Shown here: positions 1 to 12,000 of the stretch, piece after piece | Layout: each line of letters opens with the position of its first letter | How positions within the stretch are numbered: the stretch's first letter is position 1 | Assembly: GCF_027887165.1 (NCBI RefSeq) | Contig: NC_077228.1 | Coordinates: 210,768,635-210,832,634, forward strand | Direction of reading: 5' to 3' | Source of the DNA: Monodelphis domestica | Taxonomy: Eukaryota > Chordata > Mammalia > Didelphimorphia > Didelphidae | DNA length: 64,000 nt | The notes under the pieces: generated by a model | Told to the model about the DNA's origin: nothing | What the model saw: only the letters and a program-made list of their open reading frames with translations | The model's database searches: none | Made by a program: the position numbers and the translations under genes

Positions 1-71
1 AACTTAAACAAGTTACTATATGAGATAATATTTATTAGATACTCAATATAGTGTTTAATACATAGTAGATC

Positions 72-300
<229 letters not shown>

Positions 301-315
301 TTCTTTCCTCTTTTT

Positions 316-510
316 AAAAACCCTTACCTTCTGACTTGGAATCAATATTGTATGTTAGTTCCAAAGCAGAAGAGTGGTAAGGGCTAGGCAATGGGGGTCA
401 AGTGATTTGTCCAGGGTCACGCAGCTAGAAAGCATCTGAGGCCACATTTGAACTCAGACCTCCTATCTCTGAACCTGGCTCTCAATCCACCCAGCCACCC
501 AGCTGCCCCC
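316..510 (-). repeat. MAR1-type tRNA-derived SINE
   Basis: Full-length antisense copy: A/T-rich tail side and AACCCTTACCTT at left, CCAGCTGCCCC head at right. On the - strand the element has A-box-like and B-box (GGTTCAAATNTG type) pol III motifs. This is the most abundant SINE of the window. Confidence 0.92.
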
Positions 511-830
511 TACATAGTAGTGTAAAATTTAAATTAAGATCTAATAATGCCAAGCATTATATTTTATAAGATTTATTAGTAATCACTTGAAGTAGAAGAA
601 ATACAAGAACAAAAGTAAAAGATTGAGTAAAGCCACATGAGTAAAATTCTCCTGCCTGGCACGCACCGAATCTCCACCAGGAAAAGAGAGCGAGAGCAGA
701 ACTACACAAAACTTATATCTTCCCTACATTAGTTCATTATGTAGATACATAACTGCAATGCTGGGAGAGAGAGTCCTTGGGGAGAAAATTCTAATTACAC
801 ACACACACAAAATCTTTTTTGCTACTTTAT
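510..830. other. no recognised feature
   Basis: AT-rich sequence with no gene or repeat I can name. A short (CA)n run is at about 797-810. Confidence 0.5.
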
Positions 831-1115
831 CTCCTTCTGAACTTCTTTCATGTTCATTTAATTTTGTTACTATTACTCTTTTAATTATTTACATAATAGT
901 AGCCAGTGGCATTGAGTTCTAATTTCTTTATTCTGCAGCACTTCACACACGTCTTCTCATATTTCCTCATATTTTTAACATTTGTCATCTCTCAGTTCAA
1001 TAATGTTCCATTTCATTATAAATCACAGTTTGCTCAGCCAATTGTTAGATGTGTATTGTTTCCAGTTCTTGCTATTACAAATAATGGCACATTATGTCTT
1101 TATAGATGTAATGGG
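830..1115 (-). repeat. L1 3'-region fragment
   Basis: Contains the antisense form of the L1 ORF2 C-terminal region (TTCAATAATGTTCCATTTCATTAT, then TTGCTCAGCCAATTGTTAG), degraded and without ends. Confidence 0.6.
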
Positions 1116-1469
1116 GAATTGATGAGGGAAATCTCTGACAAGTCGAGTCCTTCCCACCCTCCATCCATTTTATGAAATTACAGGGTGTGAACTTTTGTCA
1201 AGTCAAATAAAAAACTATTAATACTTCCATTCTCTGCATTTTAGACACATGTCTACTGGAAACATTTTTATTTAATTTAACATTGTCCTAAATCCAAGCC
1301 ATTTCTAGCTTAGAGAGATAAATGTCTAAAATGGCATAATCAAGCCCTCAAAATATCTCTCTCCCCTAAAAGAGTTGATGTAACATTTATAAAGATTTTG
1401 GATAAGGAAATGGTCACATATTTGTTGAAATCAAGAAAGAACCACATATATGTTTGCGGTTGTGATTTT

Positions 1470-1640
1470 TAAAAATTACTCTATTACAGATAAGAATAAT
1501 ATGGAAATAGGTTTTGAGTAATAATACATGTATAACCCAGTGGAATTGTTTGTCAGCTCCAGGAGGGGGAAGGGAAGAGGAGAGGAAGAAAATATGTATC
1601 ATATAACCATAGAAAAATTTCTAAAAAAACAAATAATGTG
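1470..1640 (+). repeat. L1 3'-UTR fragment
   Basis: AATATGGAAATAGGTTTT.. followed by ATACATGTATAACCCAGTGG, a purine-rich G stretch and an A-rich end. The same block ends the long L1 at 57980-58140. Confidence 0.75.
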
Positions 1641-1779
1641 GGAGAAAAGAAAGAACCACAAAATGGTAGAAATGGCCATGGCCACTTATAGAGGACCATT
1701 TGGAGGAACAAAGCCAGTTGCCCTCTCCCCCAACCTACTTTCTTAAGGATAGCTTAAATAGAACTCTTGCTTTGAAGTA

Positions 1780-2638
1780 AAAAAGAAGATAGATGTGTGG
1801 AGGAAACATTTTGTACTGTAGAGATTTAATTTAACTCTCCCCTGATTGTGAAAAGAAAATTAATTAGCTCTCCCCTGATTGTGAAAAATTAAATTAACTC
1901 CCCTGCCCATTTTTAGATTTAATTACCCAAAGTGTAAACACCCTACTTAAAGTTGAGTGGGGAGATCTGCCCATTTTTAGATCTAATCACCAAAAGTGTA
2001 AACATCCCACTTAATCATGAAGTGGGGAGGTTTGTGACCCACATGTACAATAGTGGGTGACAAATGAGAAGCAAACTGACTGCCCTGTGGGCTGTCCAAA
2101 GCAAAGCTTCAACTGTGATTGGTAGATGTAAAATTAGAGGAAGGCACAGGAAGTGATACAAAAGAGTCTTTAAAAGGGAGTTACAACTTCCTGAGTAGAA
2201 TTCAACTTGGACTTCATCTTCTTCTGGAGTTCTAAGTATGAGTTGGAGGCTGGTGAAGAATATGCTGAGACCTTTCCTAGTGAGACTGTCCTTAAATCTC
2301 TCCCTTTGGACTGACACTTGGTGAGTGAAAAAGCTGACTCCTTTCCTGGATTTTCTGAAGAGACTAGCCTTAGGAAAGACCTTCCTCTTGAGAAAGACTT
2401 CCCCAAGTCCTCAGCTTTGCTGAGGTCTAAGGACTAACTCTCCCTGCCTGGGTTGAACCAGGGGCTGGGAATAAATTATTAGTGCTTAGGCTAGATATCT
2501 TACCCTAACCTCTCCCTGATATCCTACTTCATTCTTTCTTTATTTTGTAAGTAAATTGTAAATAAATCCTGGCAACCCTATTCTTAAATAATCCAGTCCA
2601 ACCTTTTTAATAAAATAGCCACTATTTTCCCCCTTACA
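1780..2638 (+). repeat. endogenous-retrovirus LTR, sense orientation (left end uncertain)
   Basis: Ends ...CCCCCTTACA at 2638, with AATAAA signals at about 2470 and 2552 and a U3-like block (GACAAATGAGAAGCAAACTG, GGCACAGGAAGTGA) shared in reverse with the LTRs at 2898-3591 and 7415-8154. The left boundary is unclear; internal short duplications (CTCTCCCCTGATTGTGAAAA twice at 1836-1890, and CCCATTTTTAGAT twice) are visible. Confidence 0.6.
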
Positions 2639-2897
2639 GTACTGGCCATTTTCAGTTGGATCCTTATACAGTGACTGAACAGGTTTAGAAGAAAAAGTGT
2701 GCCCTGACATGAGGGATGAACTCTTAGGCTCTGGGTGATCCAAATAACAAAAGTAGAAGCAGACTGGGACATGTCAATTTGTATTAAACATTAAAAGTAC
2801 CTATGGGAATAATAATAGATTAATAAACTAATAAAATAAAATGTTATGAGAATAATTATAATAGATAAGTAAACATAAATTATTGTGTCATGATGAT

Positions 2898-3591
2898 TGT
2901 AAGGATAATTTTAGGGTTGTGACCTAATCTAAATTAATTTTGGTCACCAGGGAATATCCCAAATAAAATACCCAAGTCAGTTTGGAAATTTATGGTGGTT
3001 TAATTAATATAGAGGGAAGGAATTAAGGAGAAGAGAGAGGGGAAAAGTATAGGATTTCTCCCACTTAGCCTGTGCCAGGGGGAGTTCAAAGTCCTCTGCC
3101 ATGAGGTCTCTGAAGAAGATTAGTGGCTTTTTAAGAGGATAGTGTTTGGAAGGTAAAAGAGAAAGAATCAGCCTAACCTCCCAGAGAGCTCAGTAAAGAT
3201 GCCTCACCTGAACTAGGCTACTCAGCTTCCTCCAGTATGGTATCAAGGAAAACTCACTGCTAAACCTGGACAATAGCAGCTGCCATGCCAAGATGCTGAA
3301 ACACTCAGCACGCAGCCACCAGCCACTTCTCCACTGCCAAAGAGGCTGGAGAGAGGAAGTGACACGAAATATACAGGTGGTTTTTACATCACTTTCCTGT
3401 GTCTCACATGTACCAATGGTAACTTAAGCTTGACTTAGGACAGCCCAGGGGTCTGTCAGTTGTTTCTGATTTGTCATTTGCTAGCACATGTCTGTCATAG
3501 GCCATCCTCCTAAATACTTAATCCTTAAGCTTGGGTGTAGACATTCCTGTTTTTGTTAGACTAAGTAGGGTGGAGTAATCTAAAGTTCACA
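2898..3591 (-). repeat. solo LTR (TG...CA, 694 bp)
   Basis: Begins TGTAAGGATAATTTTAGGG and ends AAAGTTCACA. It is nearly collinear with the copy at 7415-8154 and with 56413-57108. Possible 4-bp target duplication TGAT/TAAT with one mismatch. Sense orientation is taken as - because the shared U3-like block reads GACAAATCAGAAACAA on that strand. Confidence 0.8.
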
Positions 3592-3684
3592 TAATAATAA
3601 AACTTGCATTTTAAACCCTAAACTGATCTGGGAAGAACCTAGGCCAAAGTATAGGACAAGTACTTCTGCCTTTTAAAAGAAAAA

Positions 3685-3859
3685 TCCCAAGCTTTTTGTC
3701 TTAGTAACAACTCTAAGACCGAAGGGCAAGTGCTAGGCAATTGGGATTAAGTGACTTGCCCAGAGTTACATGGTTAGGAAGTGTTTGAGGTCAAATTCAA
3801 ACCCAGGTTCTCCCAACTCCAGGCCCGGTGCTGTATTCCCTATACCACCTAACTGCCCC
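3685..3859 (-). repeat. MAR1-type SINE (diverged)
   Basis: Antisense copy with GTGACTTGCCCAGAGTTACA and the CTAACTGCCCC head. The tail side is degraded. Confidence 0.75.
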
Positions 3860-4384
3860 AGTTCTTCTGCCTTTTAGAAAACTTCCAGGATTATTTACTT
3901 ACAAAAAAGAAGAACATGTATAATAATTAAAATTAAATTATAAGGCTCCTAGTAACTTTAATAACTTTATTACATTAGAGTAGTAATAGTAAAGAGAGGG
4001 AAAAGTAGGAAAGAGGCAGAGAGTTACTTAGCTCACTACTCTGTTGGCCTCCATAATGGATTGAAACCAAGCACCAACAAGAGTTCCTCCAGGATCCAAG
4101 CTCCAGCCAGAAGATGTAGAAGACCTCCTGGTCTGACTTTATTTTTCCACCCACTAACTCTCACATGTCACATATCAGGAACCAATCATAATTTCTTAAT
4201 TTCCCTGAGCCACCCAGGGGGACAGTGACTGTGGAATTGGCTTCTTGACTCATCGTTGGTTCTTGGGTTCTCTAACTTCCTTTCTCTGAGGGTCTGTTTC
4301 TATATGTACATCTTAGTAGTCTTTAATCTTCAGATCACTGAGAGGTGACATAAAACAAAGCAACATTAATGGAGAGGACAATTC

Positions 4385-4560
4385 TCTTCCAATATATGGA
4401 AATATGTTTTGTATGATAATACATGTATAACCCAGACTGAATTGTTTGCCAGCTCCAGTATGGGGGAAGGAAGGAGGGAGGGAGATAATTTGGATCATAT
4501 AACTTTGGAAAACTTATGGGGAAATTTGCTATTATATATAATTGGTTAAAAAAATAATTA
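4385..4560 (+). repeat. L1 3'-UTR fragment
   Basis: GGAAATATGTTTTGTATGAT then ATACATGTATAACCCAGACTG, a G-rich stretch (GGGGGAAGGAAGGAGGGAGG) and an A-rich tail. Confidence 0.75.
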
Positions 4561-4577
4561 AAAAGAAAACTTCCCAG

Positions 4578-4772
4578 GAGATGCTAGATGGCTCAGTAGA
4601 TTGAGAACCAAGCCTAGAGAACAGAGATTGTGGGTTCAAATCTGATCTCAGATACTTTCTAGCTGTGTGGCCCTGGGCAAGTCACTTCACCCTCATTGCC
4701 TGGCCCTTACTGTTCCTCTGCCTTGGAACCAATACACAATATGGATTCCAAGATGGAAGGTGAGGGTTTTTG
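4578..4772 (+). repeat. MAR1-type SINE
   Basis: GATGGCTCAGTAGATTGAG head, GGTTCAAATCTG B box, GGCAAGTCACTT, and the AAGATGGAAGGTGAGGG tail. Confidence 0.9.
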
Positions 4773-5092
4773 TTGTTTTTTTCAAAGAAAAGAAAACTTC
4801 TTGTACTATCTGCAGCTACAGCATCAAAGTCTCTTACATGTGGAAGGTACTCAATTCATTCCAAATGCATACTCTTCTGCCTGACATTTATAGCCCTTAC
4901 AATCTAGAATTCAGCTTGTCATTCCAGACTAATCACACGACTTTGTCTCATACATCTATATTTCAGCCAAACTGACCCACTTACATGAAATCTCATCCTT
5001 TGCCTTTGTGTCTTTGAAAAAGCTGCCCTTCAAACCTAGGATGCTTTCCCTCCTCATACCTACCTTGCAAAATCCCTTGCTTCTTTCTTTCT

Positions 5093-5233
5093 CTTTTTTT
5101 AATCTTTTACCTTTCATCTTAGAATCAATACTATGTATTGGTTCCAAGGCAGAACAGTGGAAAGGGGTAGGCAATGGCAGTTAATTAGATTTGCCCAGAG
5201 TCACACAGCTAGGAAGGGTCTGAGGCCAGATTT
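5093..5233 (-). repeat. MAR1-type SINE, head missing
   Basis: Tail and middle parts (CTTTTACCTTTCATCTTAG to CACACAGCTAGGAAGGGTC) are present; the A-box end is absent. Confidence 0.85.
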
Positions 5234-5530
5234 GCCTAGCTTCTTTCAAAAGACATCTCAGTTGGACCTCTTACAGGATACCTATCTTGATTCTTTCCCC
5301 TCACCCTAATTATTGAGCTTTCTCCCACCAAACCCCCCAAATGACTTATTTACTCTCCGAGACTTTGAGTATGTAACAGGTACCTTTGTGTAAAGGGAAC
5401 CCCCTCCTTAACTTTAACACTTTCCCCACTTGGACCACACTGTCCACCATGTTGAAGCTTGGATTATGCCAACTTTAGCAATGTGCTGCTCAAGGGTTTT
5501 CAGTGGGAGTTGATGAATTCCCTAACTGTT

Positions 5531-5651
5531 CTTTTTTTTTTTTAAACCCCTTACCTTCCATCTTGGAATTAATACTGTGTATTGGTTCCAAGGTAGAAGA
5601 GTAGTAAGGGCTAGGCAATGGGGGCCAAGTAACTTGCCCAGGGTCACACAT
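5531..5651 (-). repeat. MAR1-type SINE, head missing
   Basis: T-run and AACCCCTTACCTTCCATC through GCCCAGGGTCACACA; breaks off before the B box. Confidence 0.85.
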
Positions 5652-6006
5652 CTGCCTAATTGGTTTTTGAACCAAAAGTTAGTATATATGTGTAGCCCTC
5701 CATCTGAGCTTACTGTCCCCAACTTATATGTATATTGGTGGTCTAGACTTACAGACTATTTCTCTCTTTGTAGTCTTAGGGATAACCTTGAAGGACTGGA
5801 GCTTCTAGTAATATAATTCACAATTCACAATCTTGTGTGCTTCCCAGTATCAATCAACTGGTAAACATCTCTCCAATATTAATTAATCAGTTACTTAATA
5901 AGCTTTTTTTTTTCAAAAATACATTTACTAAGAAGGTAATACTCACCCCCAGATGAACTCAGCCCATTGAGGGGTTTGGGGGGGGTGTATGTGTGAAATT
6001 AGAATC

Positions 6007-6493
6007 TGTTACCCTCAAAACTACGATTCCCGGGGGCAGCTGGGTAGCTCAGTGGATTGAGAACCAGGCCTAGAGACGGGAGGTCCTAGGTTCAAATCTG
6101 GCCTCAGACACTTCCCAACTGTGTGACCCTGGGCAAGTCACTTGACCCCCATTGCCTAGCCCTTACCACTCTTCTGCCTTGGAGCCAATACACAGTATTC
6201 ACTCCAAGATGGAAGGTAAGGGTTTAAAAAAAAAAAAACAAAATTACGATACCCAGAAAAAACCAAGATTCCCAGAACCTCACTCACTTCCTGTTGTTAT
6301 GTGCTGATGTAGACAGGATATAAATTGGGTGGAGTTCTGTGTCTAGCTTTTTTTTTTTTCCTTCCTATGGCTGCTTTGGTGGAGCTAGCCTTTTGAGCAG
6401 GTAGATTAACTTAGTCACATGGTTCTATTTTGTCAGATAATAAACTTTATAAAAATAACACTTGAAGTAGTGGACATTAATTTAACTCTTACA
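6007..6493 (+). repeat. LTR with TATA-like and AATAAA signals, split by a SINE
   Basis: Starts TGTTACCCTC and is interrupted by the SINE at 6032-6240. It continues through CACTTCCTGTTGTTATGTGC, GGATATAAATTGG (TATA-like, about 6320) and GATAATAAAC (about 6438), and ends CTCTTACA. The left part matches, in reverse, the LTR inserted in the L1 at 55.88-56.14 kb. Confidence 0.65.
6032..6240 (+). repeat. MAR1-type SINE with target-site duplication
   Basis: Full-length sense copy from GGGGCAGCTGGGTAGCTCAG to a 13-A tail. Flanked by AAACTACGATTCCC on the left and AAATTACGATACCC on the right (6241-6254), a 14-bp duplication with two differences, showing insertion into the pre-existing LTR. Confidence 0.95.
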
Positions 6494-6693
6494 GGGGCAA
6501 GGACTAGGTATCTCAGTAGATTGAGAGCTAGACCTAGAGATGGGGGGTCCTAGGTTCAAATCTGACCTCAGAAACTTCGCACTATGTGACCCTGGGCAAG
6601 TCACTTGACCCCCATTGCCTAGTCCTTACCACTCTTCTGCCTTGGAACCAATACACAGTATTGATTCAAAGACGGACGTTAATTTAAAAAAAA
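6494..6693 (+). repeat. MAR1-type SINE
   Basis: Sense copy with the GGTTCAAATCTGACCTCAG B-box region and a short A tail. Confidence 0.9.
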
Positions 6694-6907
6694 TGTTTTT
6701 AATCTCCTTGCCAGTAGCTTTTATTAGCTTTCACCTTCCTGTGAACTGTGTTTATTGCTCTGTAGATTGCTTTTCTTAGAAATTATGTTTTCATTAAAGG
6801 AAGAGTCATTTGAATCTTCAGGTGCTGAGTAGTCTGTTGTACTAGACAGAGAACCATGACCAAGACAAATTGCATTTTGTATCCATCCCATTAAGATTAT
6901 CTTCTTT

Positions 6908-7100
6908 GTGGTAGCTAGGTGGTTCAGTGGATAGAAAGCCAAGTCTGGAGATGGGAGGTCTTGGGTTCAAATTTAGCCTTAGACACATCTTAGCTGTGTA
7001 ATCCTGGGTAAGTCATTTAACTTCCATTGCCTAGCTCTTACAACCTTCTTCTGCCTTGGAACCAATACTAAGATAGAAGATAAGAATTTAAAAAACAAAA
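6908..7100 (+). repeat. MAR1-type SINE
   Basis: Sense copy, GTAGCTAGGTGGTTCAGTGG head, diverged tail (AAGATAAGAATTTAAAAAAC). A partial THER-like tail (CTGCCAAGAAAATCCCAAAATGG) follows at about 7130-7170. Confidence 0.85.
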
Positions 7101-7414
7101 ATGAACTGAAGAAGGAAATCTACTCCAGAATCTCTGCCAAGAAAATCCCAAAATGGTCACGAAGAGTATGTCAAGACAACAACAACATATTAAGAAAAGA
7201 CACATTGATTCCTGTGCTTTTTTGTTTTACAGGAATGGATGTTGTATGTCATCAAAACTTTCTTGCCATCTATTGATATAATTTTCCTAACAATGAACCA
7301 GTTAAATCTGCATTGCTGGAGGAAGCACCCATATTAAGGAGATGATAGTCATTGAAGTACAGATATCCTTTCTACATCATGACTTTCCCTATCACAGTTT
7401 GGATATATCACTGG

Positions 7415-8154
7415 TGTAAGGATTATTTAGGGTTGTGACCTAATCCAAGTTTGATTTATGGTTGCCAGGGAATATCCCAAATAAAATACCCAAGTCAGTT
7501 TGGAACTATATGGTGGTTTAATCAATATATAGGGAAAAAATCAAGGAGAAGAGAGTTGGAAAACTATAGGATTTCTCAGGAAGAAATCAAGAAGAAGAGA
7601 GAGGAGAAAGGTATAGGATTTCTCCCTCCTAGCCTGTGCCAGGCAAGTTCAAAGTCCTCCGCCATGAGGTCCTTGAAGATTAGAGGCTTTCTCTAAGAGG
7701 ATAGTGTTTGGAAGGTAAAGGAGAGAAAAATCAGCCTAAGCTCCAAGAGATCTCAGAGAAGAGCCTTACCTGAACTAGGTTACTAGGCTTCCTCCAGTAT
7801 GGTATCAAGGAAAACTCACTGCTAAACCCGGACAATAGCTGCCACCATGCCAAGATCCTGACATGCTCAGCAAGCTGCTGCCAGAGCCACCTCTCTGCTG
7901 TCCAAGAGGTGAGAGAGAGGAAGTGATGCAAAACATATAGACAGCTTTACATCACTTTCCTGCATCTCACATGTACCAATGATATCTTGGGCTTGCCTTA
8001 GGACAGGCCAAGGGTCTGTCAATTGTTTCTGATTTGTCATTTGCTAGCACATGTCTGTCATAGGCCATCCTCATAAATACTTAATCCTTAAGAATGGGTG
8101 TAGACATTCCTGATTTTGTTAGACTAAGTAGGGTGGAGTAATCTAAAGTTCACA
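7415..8154 (-). repeat. solo LTR (TG...CA, 740 bp) with perfect 4-bp duplication
   Basis: Starts TGTAAGGATTATTTAGGG, ends AAAGTTCACA, and is flanked on both sides by CTGG (7411-7414 and 8155-8158). Same family as 2898-3591 and 56413-57108. No internal retroviral sequence is adjacent, so it is a solo LTR left by recombination. Confidence 0.92.
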
Positions 8155-8640
8155 CTGGTCAGCATAAGAAATTAAATGGGAATTTGGGGGAAGTTTTGAG
8201 GAAGTTGCAGATGACACAAAGTTTAGAAACTCAGAAATTCATAAAATAGATATATAATATTTTTGATGTGAATATACTTAATATTTTAATACCATAAATA
8301 TACCCAGTAAATAACCCATAAATGAAAAAGAAAACATGCAGACTTCTTCTACAGCATGATGGGAAGGCCAAAATATTTTACACAGATTTTTCAGACTATG
8401 AGGGCACCACATCCCTAACCCTGACAATGTAGAAGGAATACTCCTATCATCTAGGGCATCCAGTGGGAAGAACCTCCAGTTGGACTCCTTATATATTGCA
8501 GGGATACTTGGAGAAATTCCAGCCTCTAAGACTAAACTTGATCTTCCAAAGGGGTCCAGAATAGAGGAGTCTCTTATTAGGCATTTATTAAATGCTTGTT
8601 CCTTTCCCTTTTCCTTCATGAATAGTAATATTAAGAATAC
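8155..8640. other. no recognised feature
   Basis: Unique-looking AT-rich sequence; open frames here are short and not recognisable. Confidence 0.45.
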
Positions 8641-8646
8641 GGCCCT

Positions 8647-8854
8647 GGGGGCAGCTAGGTGGCTCAGTGGACTGAGAGCCAGACCTAGAGATGGGAGGTC
8701 CTAGGTTCAAATCTGGCCTCAGACACTTCCTAGCTATGTGCCTCTGGGCAGGTCATTTATTTAACCCCTATTGCCTAGCCCTTACTACTCTTCTGCCTTG
8801 GAACCAATATACAATATTGATTCTAACTTGAAAGGTAAAGGTTAAAAAAAAAAA
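8647..8854 (+). repeat. MAR1-type SINE
   Basis: Full-length sense copy, GGGGGCAGCTAGGTGGCTCA head to an 11-A tail. Confidence 0.93.
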
Positions 8855-8855
8855 G

Positions 8856-10230
8856 AATCAGTCCCATAAGGTTATCTCTAGAACCTGAAGCAGTAGCCAC
8901 TCTCTGGGAATCCAACCTAGAAGTGCAAATGCAAGTTGAGGAAATAGTCAGAGAGGTACTACAATGGTTTCTTTCTTCACTCATTCTCTGGATCTTCCTC
9001 CATTTCTGATACACAAATCCATGAAGTTGAGCTGCAGGGCCATCTCAGTTGACTTGTCATTGGGTCCCCTACCCTGAGTGATCTCCAAAGGGATAGAATT
9101 GGTACAAATCAGTTTTCTAATCCTTTTTCAGAGTAAAATTTCTAAGCATTAAAAGTTCTCCACTGTGAATTTATGGATTTTACCTTGTCCATAGGTTATA
9201 TCTTCTTATCTTGTGGGAATTGACTATAATTTACTTTATAACTAGCACTCTAAATCCAGCTCTCTTATCCATTGCATAACCAAGCTACCTACTAAGGATC
9301 CCAATTATTGATGATGAAGGAAGGAACTGTGAGGGGTAATAGAGGTATGGTGGTTTACATTTCATCAGGCTTCTTTGGACTCCAAATCACAGAGATTCTG
9401 GGAAGAGGACAACATCATCATCCCCAGCCTTTTAACTGAGTCCCTCTTCTTCCTCTATACGCCATTGTTTGGTGAGCTTGTCAGTTCCTCTCTTTGTAGA
9501 TGACCCCCAAATCTTTTTAATGAGTCCTAGTCCTCAGCTCCAGTCCCACATTATCAGTTGCATACTGAACATGTTGGGTTCCTGTTTGACCATCCATCCA
9601 TTCATCCATCTCCATCTCATAGCCTCTTTATTGGATCTAGTTTTTCCTGTGTGCATTGTTAGATCAATGTCCTTTCGGTAATTGTGAGTCTCATTGAAGA
9701 TGCTCTACAGTGTTCTGGGACTCAAAGTAGTTAGCCAAATGGCAAATGCAAACAGAAACATCTGGAAAACCTCATCATTTGGGGGGAAATCTATCTTGCA
9801 TTTCCATTCTCGACAATGGTTAAAACCTTTGGCAAGCATAAATCTCTTTGTTTTATGCCTTGTTGATATGGACTTTCATTAGACATTAAACAAAATTAGT
9901 GTTACTTCCACGAAGGAATCTTGTAAGAAGGTTGGGAGAATAAGCTGCCACGGGTCTAGGAACTGGAGTGCAGTTTTCTGGCAATTTCACCAAGCCTAGT
10001 GAGAAGAGATTTGTTAGATTCAGCTCAAACTGATAGTAGAAGAATCCCAAGCCCTTAATGGCACCCCTAGAACCCTAAAGAGAGATGCATCTCATTCTAG
10101 GTGTACCTCTGAGGGGTGAGGATTCTAATGCTATCAACTTGAGCCCCATTTCCTGTATGCTCTCCTCTATATCAAACTCTAGTTACATTCAGTATCTCCC
10201 TTATATCATTGATTGACCCAGTGGCTAGCT
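8856..10230. other. no recognised feature
   Basis: Looks single-copy. I searched it for the missing ST6GALNAC2 signal-anchor exon (ATG, a hydrophobic run, a phase-2 donor) and did not find one. Confidence 0.45.
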
Positions 10231-10234
10231 TCAT

Positions 10235-10740
10235 CACTTTTCTCTCTGGAGGTGGATAGCAGTTTTTCATCATGAGTCCTTTGGAATTGTTTTGGATTAT
10301 TGTATTGATCAGAGTAGCAAAGTCTTTCACAGTTGATCATCATTACAACATTGTAGTCACTGTGAATAATGAGCTCTCAGTTCCCACACCACTTTGATCA
10401 GTTCATAAAGGTCTTGCTATGTTTTTCTGAAATCACCCCCATCTTCATTTTTTTGTAGAACCATAGTATTCCACAATCATATGGCACAACTTTCTCAGCC
10501 ATTCCCCAACCAATGAGGATTCCTTCATTGCCACCACAAAAAGAGCTGCTATAAACCTTTTTTGTATTTATAGGGCCTTTTCCTTTTTTTTATCTTTTTG
10601 GGGTAAACATCTAGTAGGGGCATTGCTGGGTCAAAGGGTATCACACAGCTTTATAGCCCTTTGGTATAATTTTGAATTATTCTCTAGAATAGTTAGACCA
10701 GTTCACAACTCCACCAACAATTTATTCATGTACCTATTTT
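10235..10740 (-). repeat. L1 3'-end fragment
   Basis: Antisense L1 ORF2 C-terminal region: CATAGTATTCCACAATCATA, CAGCCATTCCCCAACCAATG and AAAGAGCTGCTATAAAC correspond to the WY..MEYY / GEWLNK / AALFVV block seen at 57338-57775. Confidence 0.85.
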
Positions 10741-10744
10741 CCCT

Positions 10745-11790
10745 CATCCATTCTAGCATTTGACATTAAAAAAAATATTTTCCTAATTACATATGAAAAC
10801 CATTTTTAACATCTATTTTCAGTTCCAAATTTTCTCCTTTCCTCCTCCCCATTGAGAAGGAAAAAATTTTGATAAAGTTTATACATGTGCATGACAGTCA
10901 TGCAAAACATATTTCCATAATAATTGTAAAAGAAAACACAAAACAAAAAATAACATGAAAAAATAAAGTAGTATGTATCAATCTGCATTCCTCAATTCTT
11001 TCTTTGGAGGTGGAGAGCATTTTTCAGTGTAAGTCATTCAGAACTATCTTGGATCTTTGTATTGCTGAGAATAGCTACAAATAGATGTCATTCACAGTTG
11101 ATCATTTTACAATATTGCTGTTACTGTGTACAGTGTTCTGGTTCTGCTCACTTCACTTTGCATAAGTTCATGTAAGTCTTTCCAGATTTTTCTGAAAGCA
11201 TCTTGCTCATCATTTCTTATAATTCAATAGTGTTCCATCGCAATCATATTCCACAACTTATTCAGCCTTTCTCCAAATGATGGGCAATCCTTCAGTTTCC
11301 AATTCTTTGCCCTGACCAAAAGAACTGCTAGAAATATTTTTGTACATTCAAGACCTTTTCCTTTAAAAAAAAAACTGTTTAGGATACAGACCTACTAATG
11401 GTATTGCTAGGTCAAAGGGTTTGTATAGTTCCAAATTCCCCTCCAGAATGTTTGGATTGGTTCACAACTCCTGTAACAGTGCATTAGTGTCCAAATTTTC
11501 CCTTTTCCCCTCCAACATTTCATTTCCCTTTTCTGTCACATTAATCTCTCTGCTAGGTATGGGATAGCACTTCAGAGTTGTTTTAGTTTGCATCTCTAAC
11601 CAATAGTGATTTAGAGCATATGACTATAGATAGCTTTGATTTCTTCATCTGAAAACTGCCCATGCACATTCTTTAGCCAGTTATCAAATGGGGAGTGGCT
11701 CTTATTTTTATAAATTTGAATCAATTATATATAAATAAATTTGAGAAATGAGCTCTTTATCAGAGAAACTAGATATAATTTTTAATATAT
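10745..11790 (-). repeat. L1 3'-UTR and ORF2 fragment (second copy)
   Basis: Begins with a 3'-UTR block, then repeats the antisense ORF2 C-terminal order (TAGTGTTCCATCGCAATCAT, CAGCCTTTCTCCAAATGATG, AAGAACTGCTAGAAATATTT, TGGTATTGCTAGGTCAAAGG). Confidence 0.85.
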
Positions 11791-11934
11791 TTTTAATTTT
11801 TAATATATTATTTCATTGTTTATGGTACCTTTTAGCAAAATTATCTCTTTAAATTAAATTTAAATTGCTTTTGCTTTAACACTATGTGTCTATTGTAAAT
11901 AACATTGTTTGATTCTGTTGGGTTGTTGTTGTTT

Positions 11935-12000
11935 TTAACCCTTGCCTCCTTTCTTAGTACTGATCCCAAGTACTAGTTCCAAGGTAGAAGAGAAGTAAAC
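11935..12000 (-). repeat. MAR1-type SINE tail fragment
   Basis: TTTTAACCCTTGCCTCCTTTC and GTTCCAAGGTAGAAGAGAAG only. Confidence 0.6.

Noticed and set aside
5771-5790. TAGGGATAACC as a fourth SNORD1 guide
   Set aside because: It lacks the ACA/D-box context (no TCAGACA before it) and any C box nearby.
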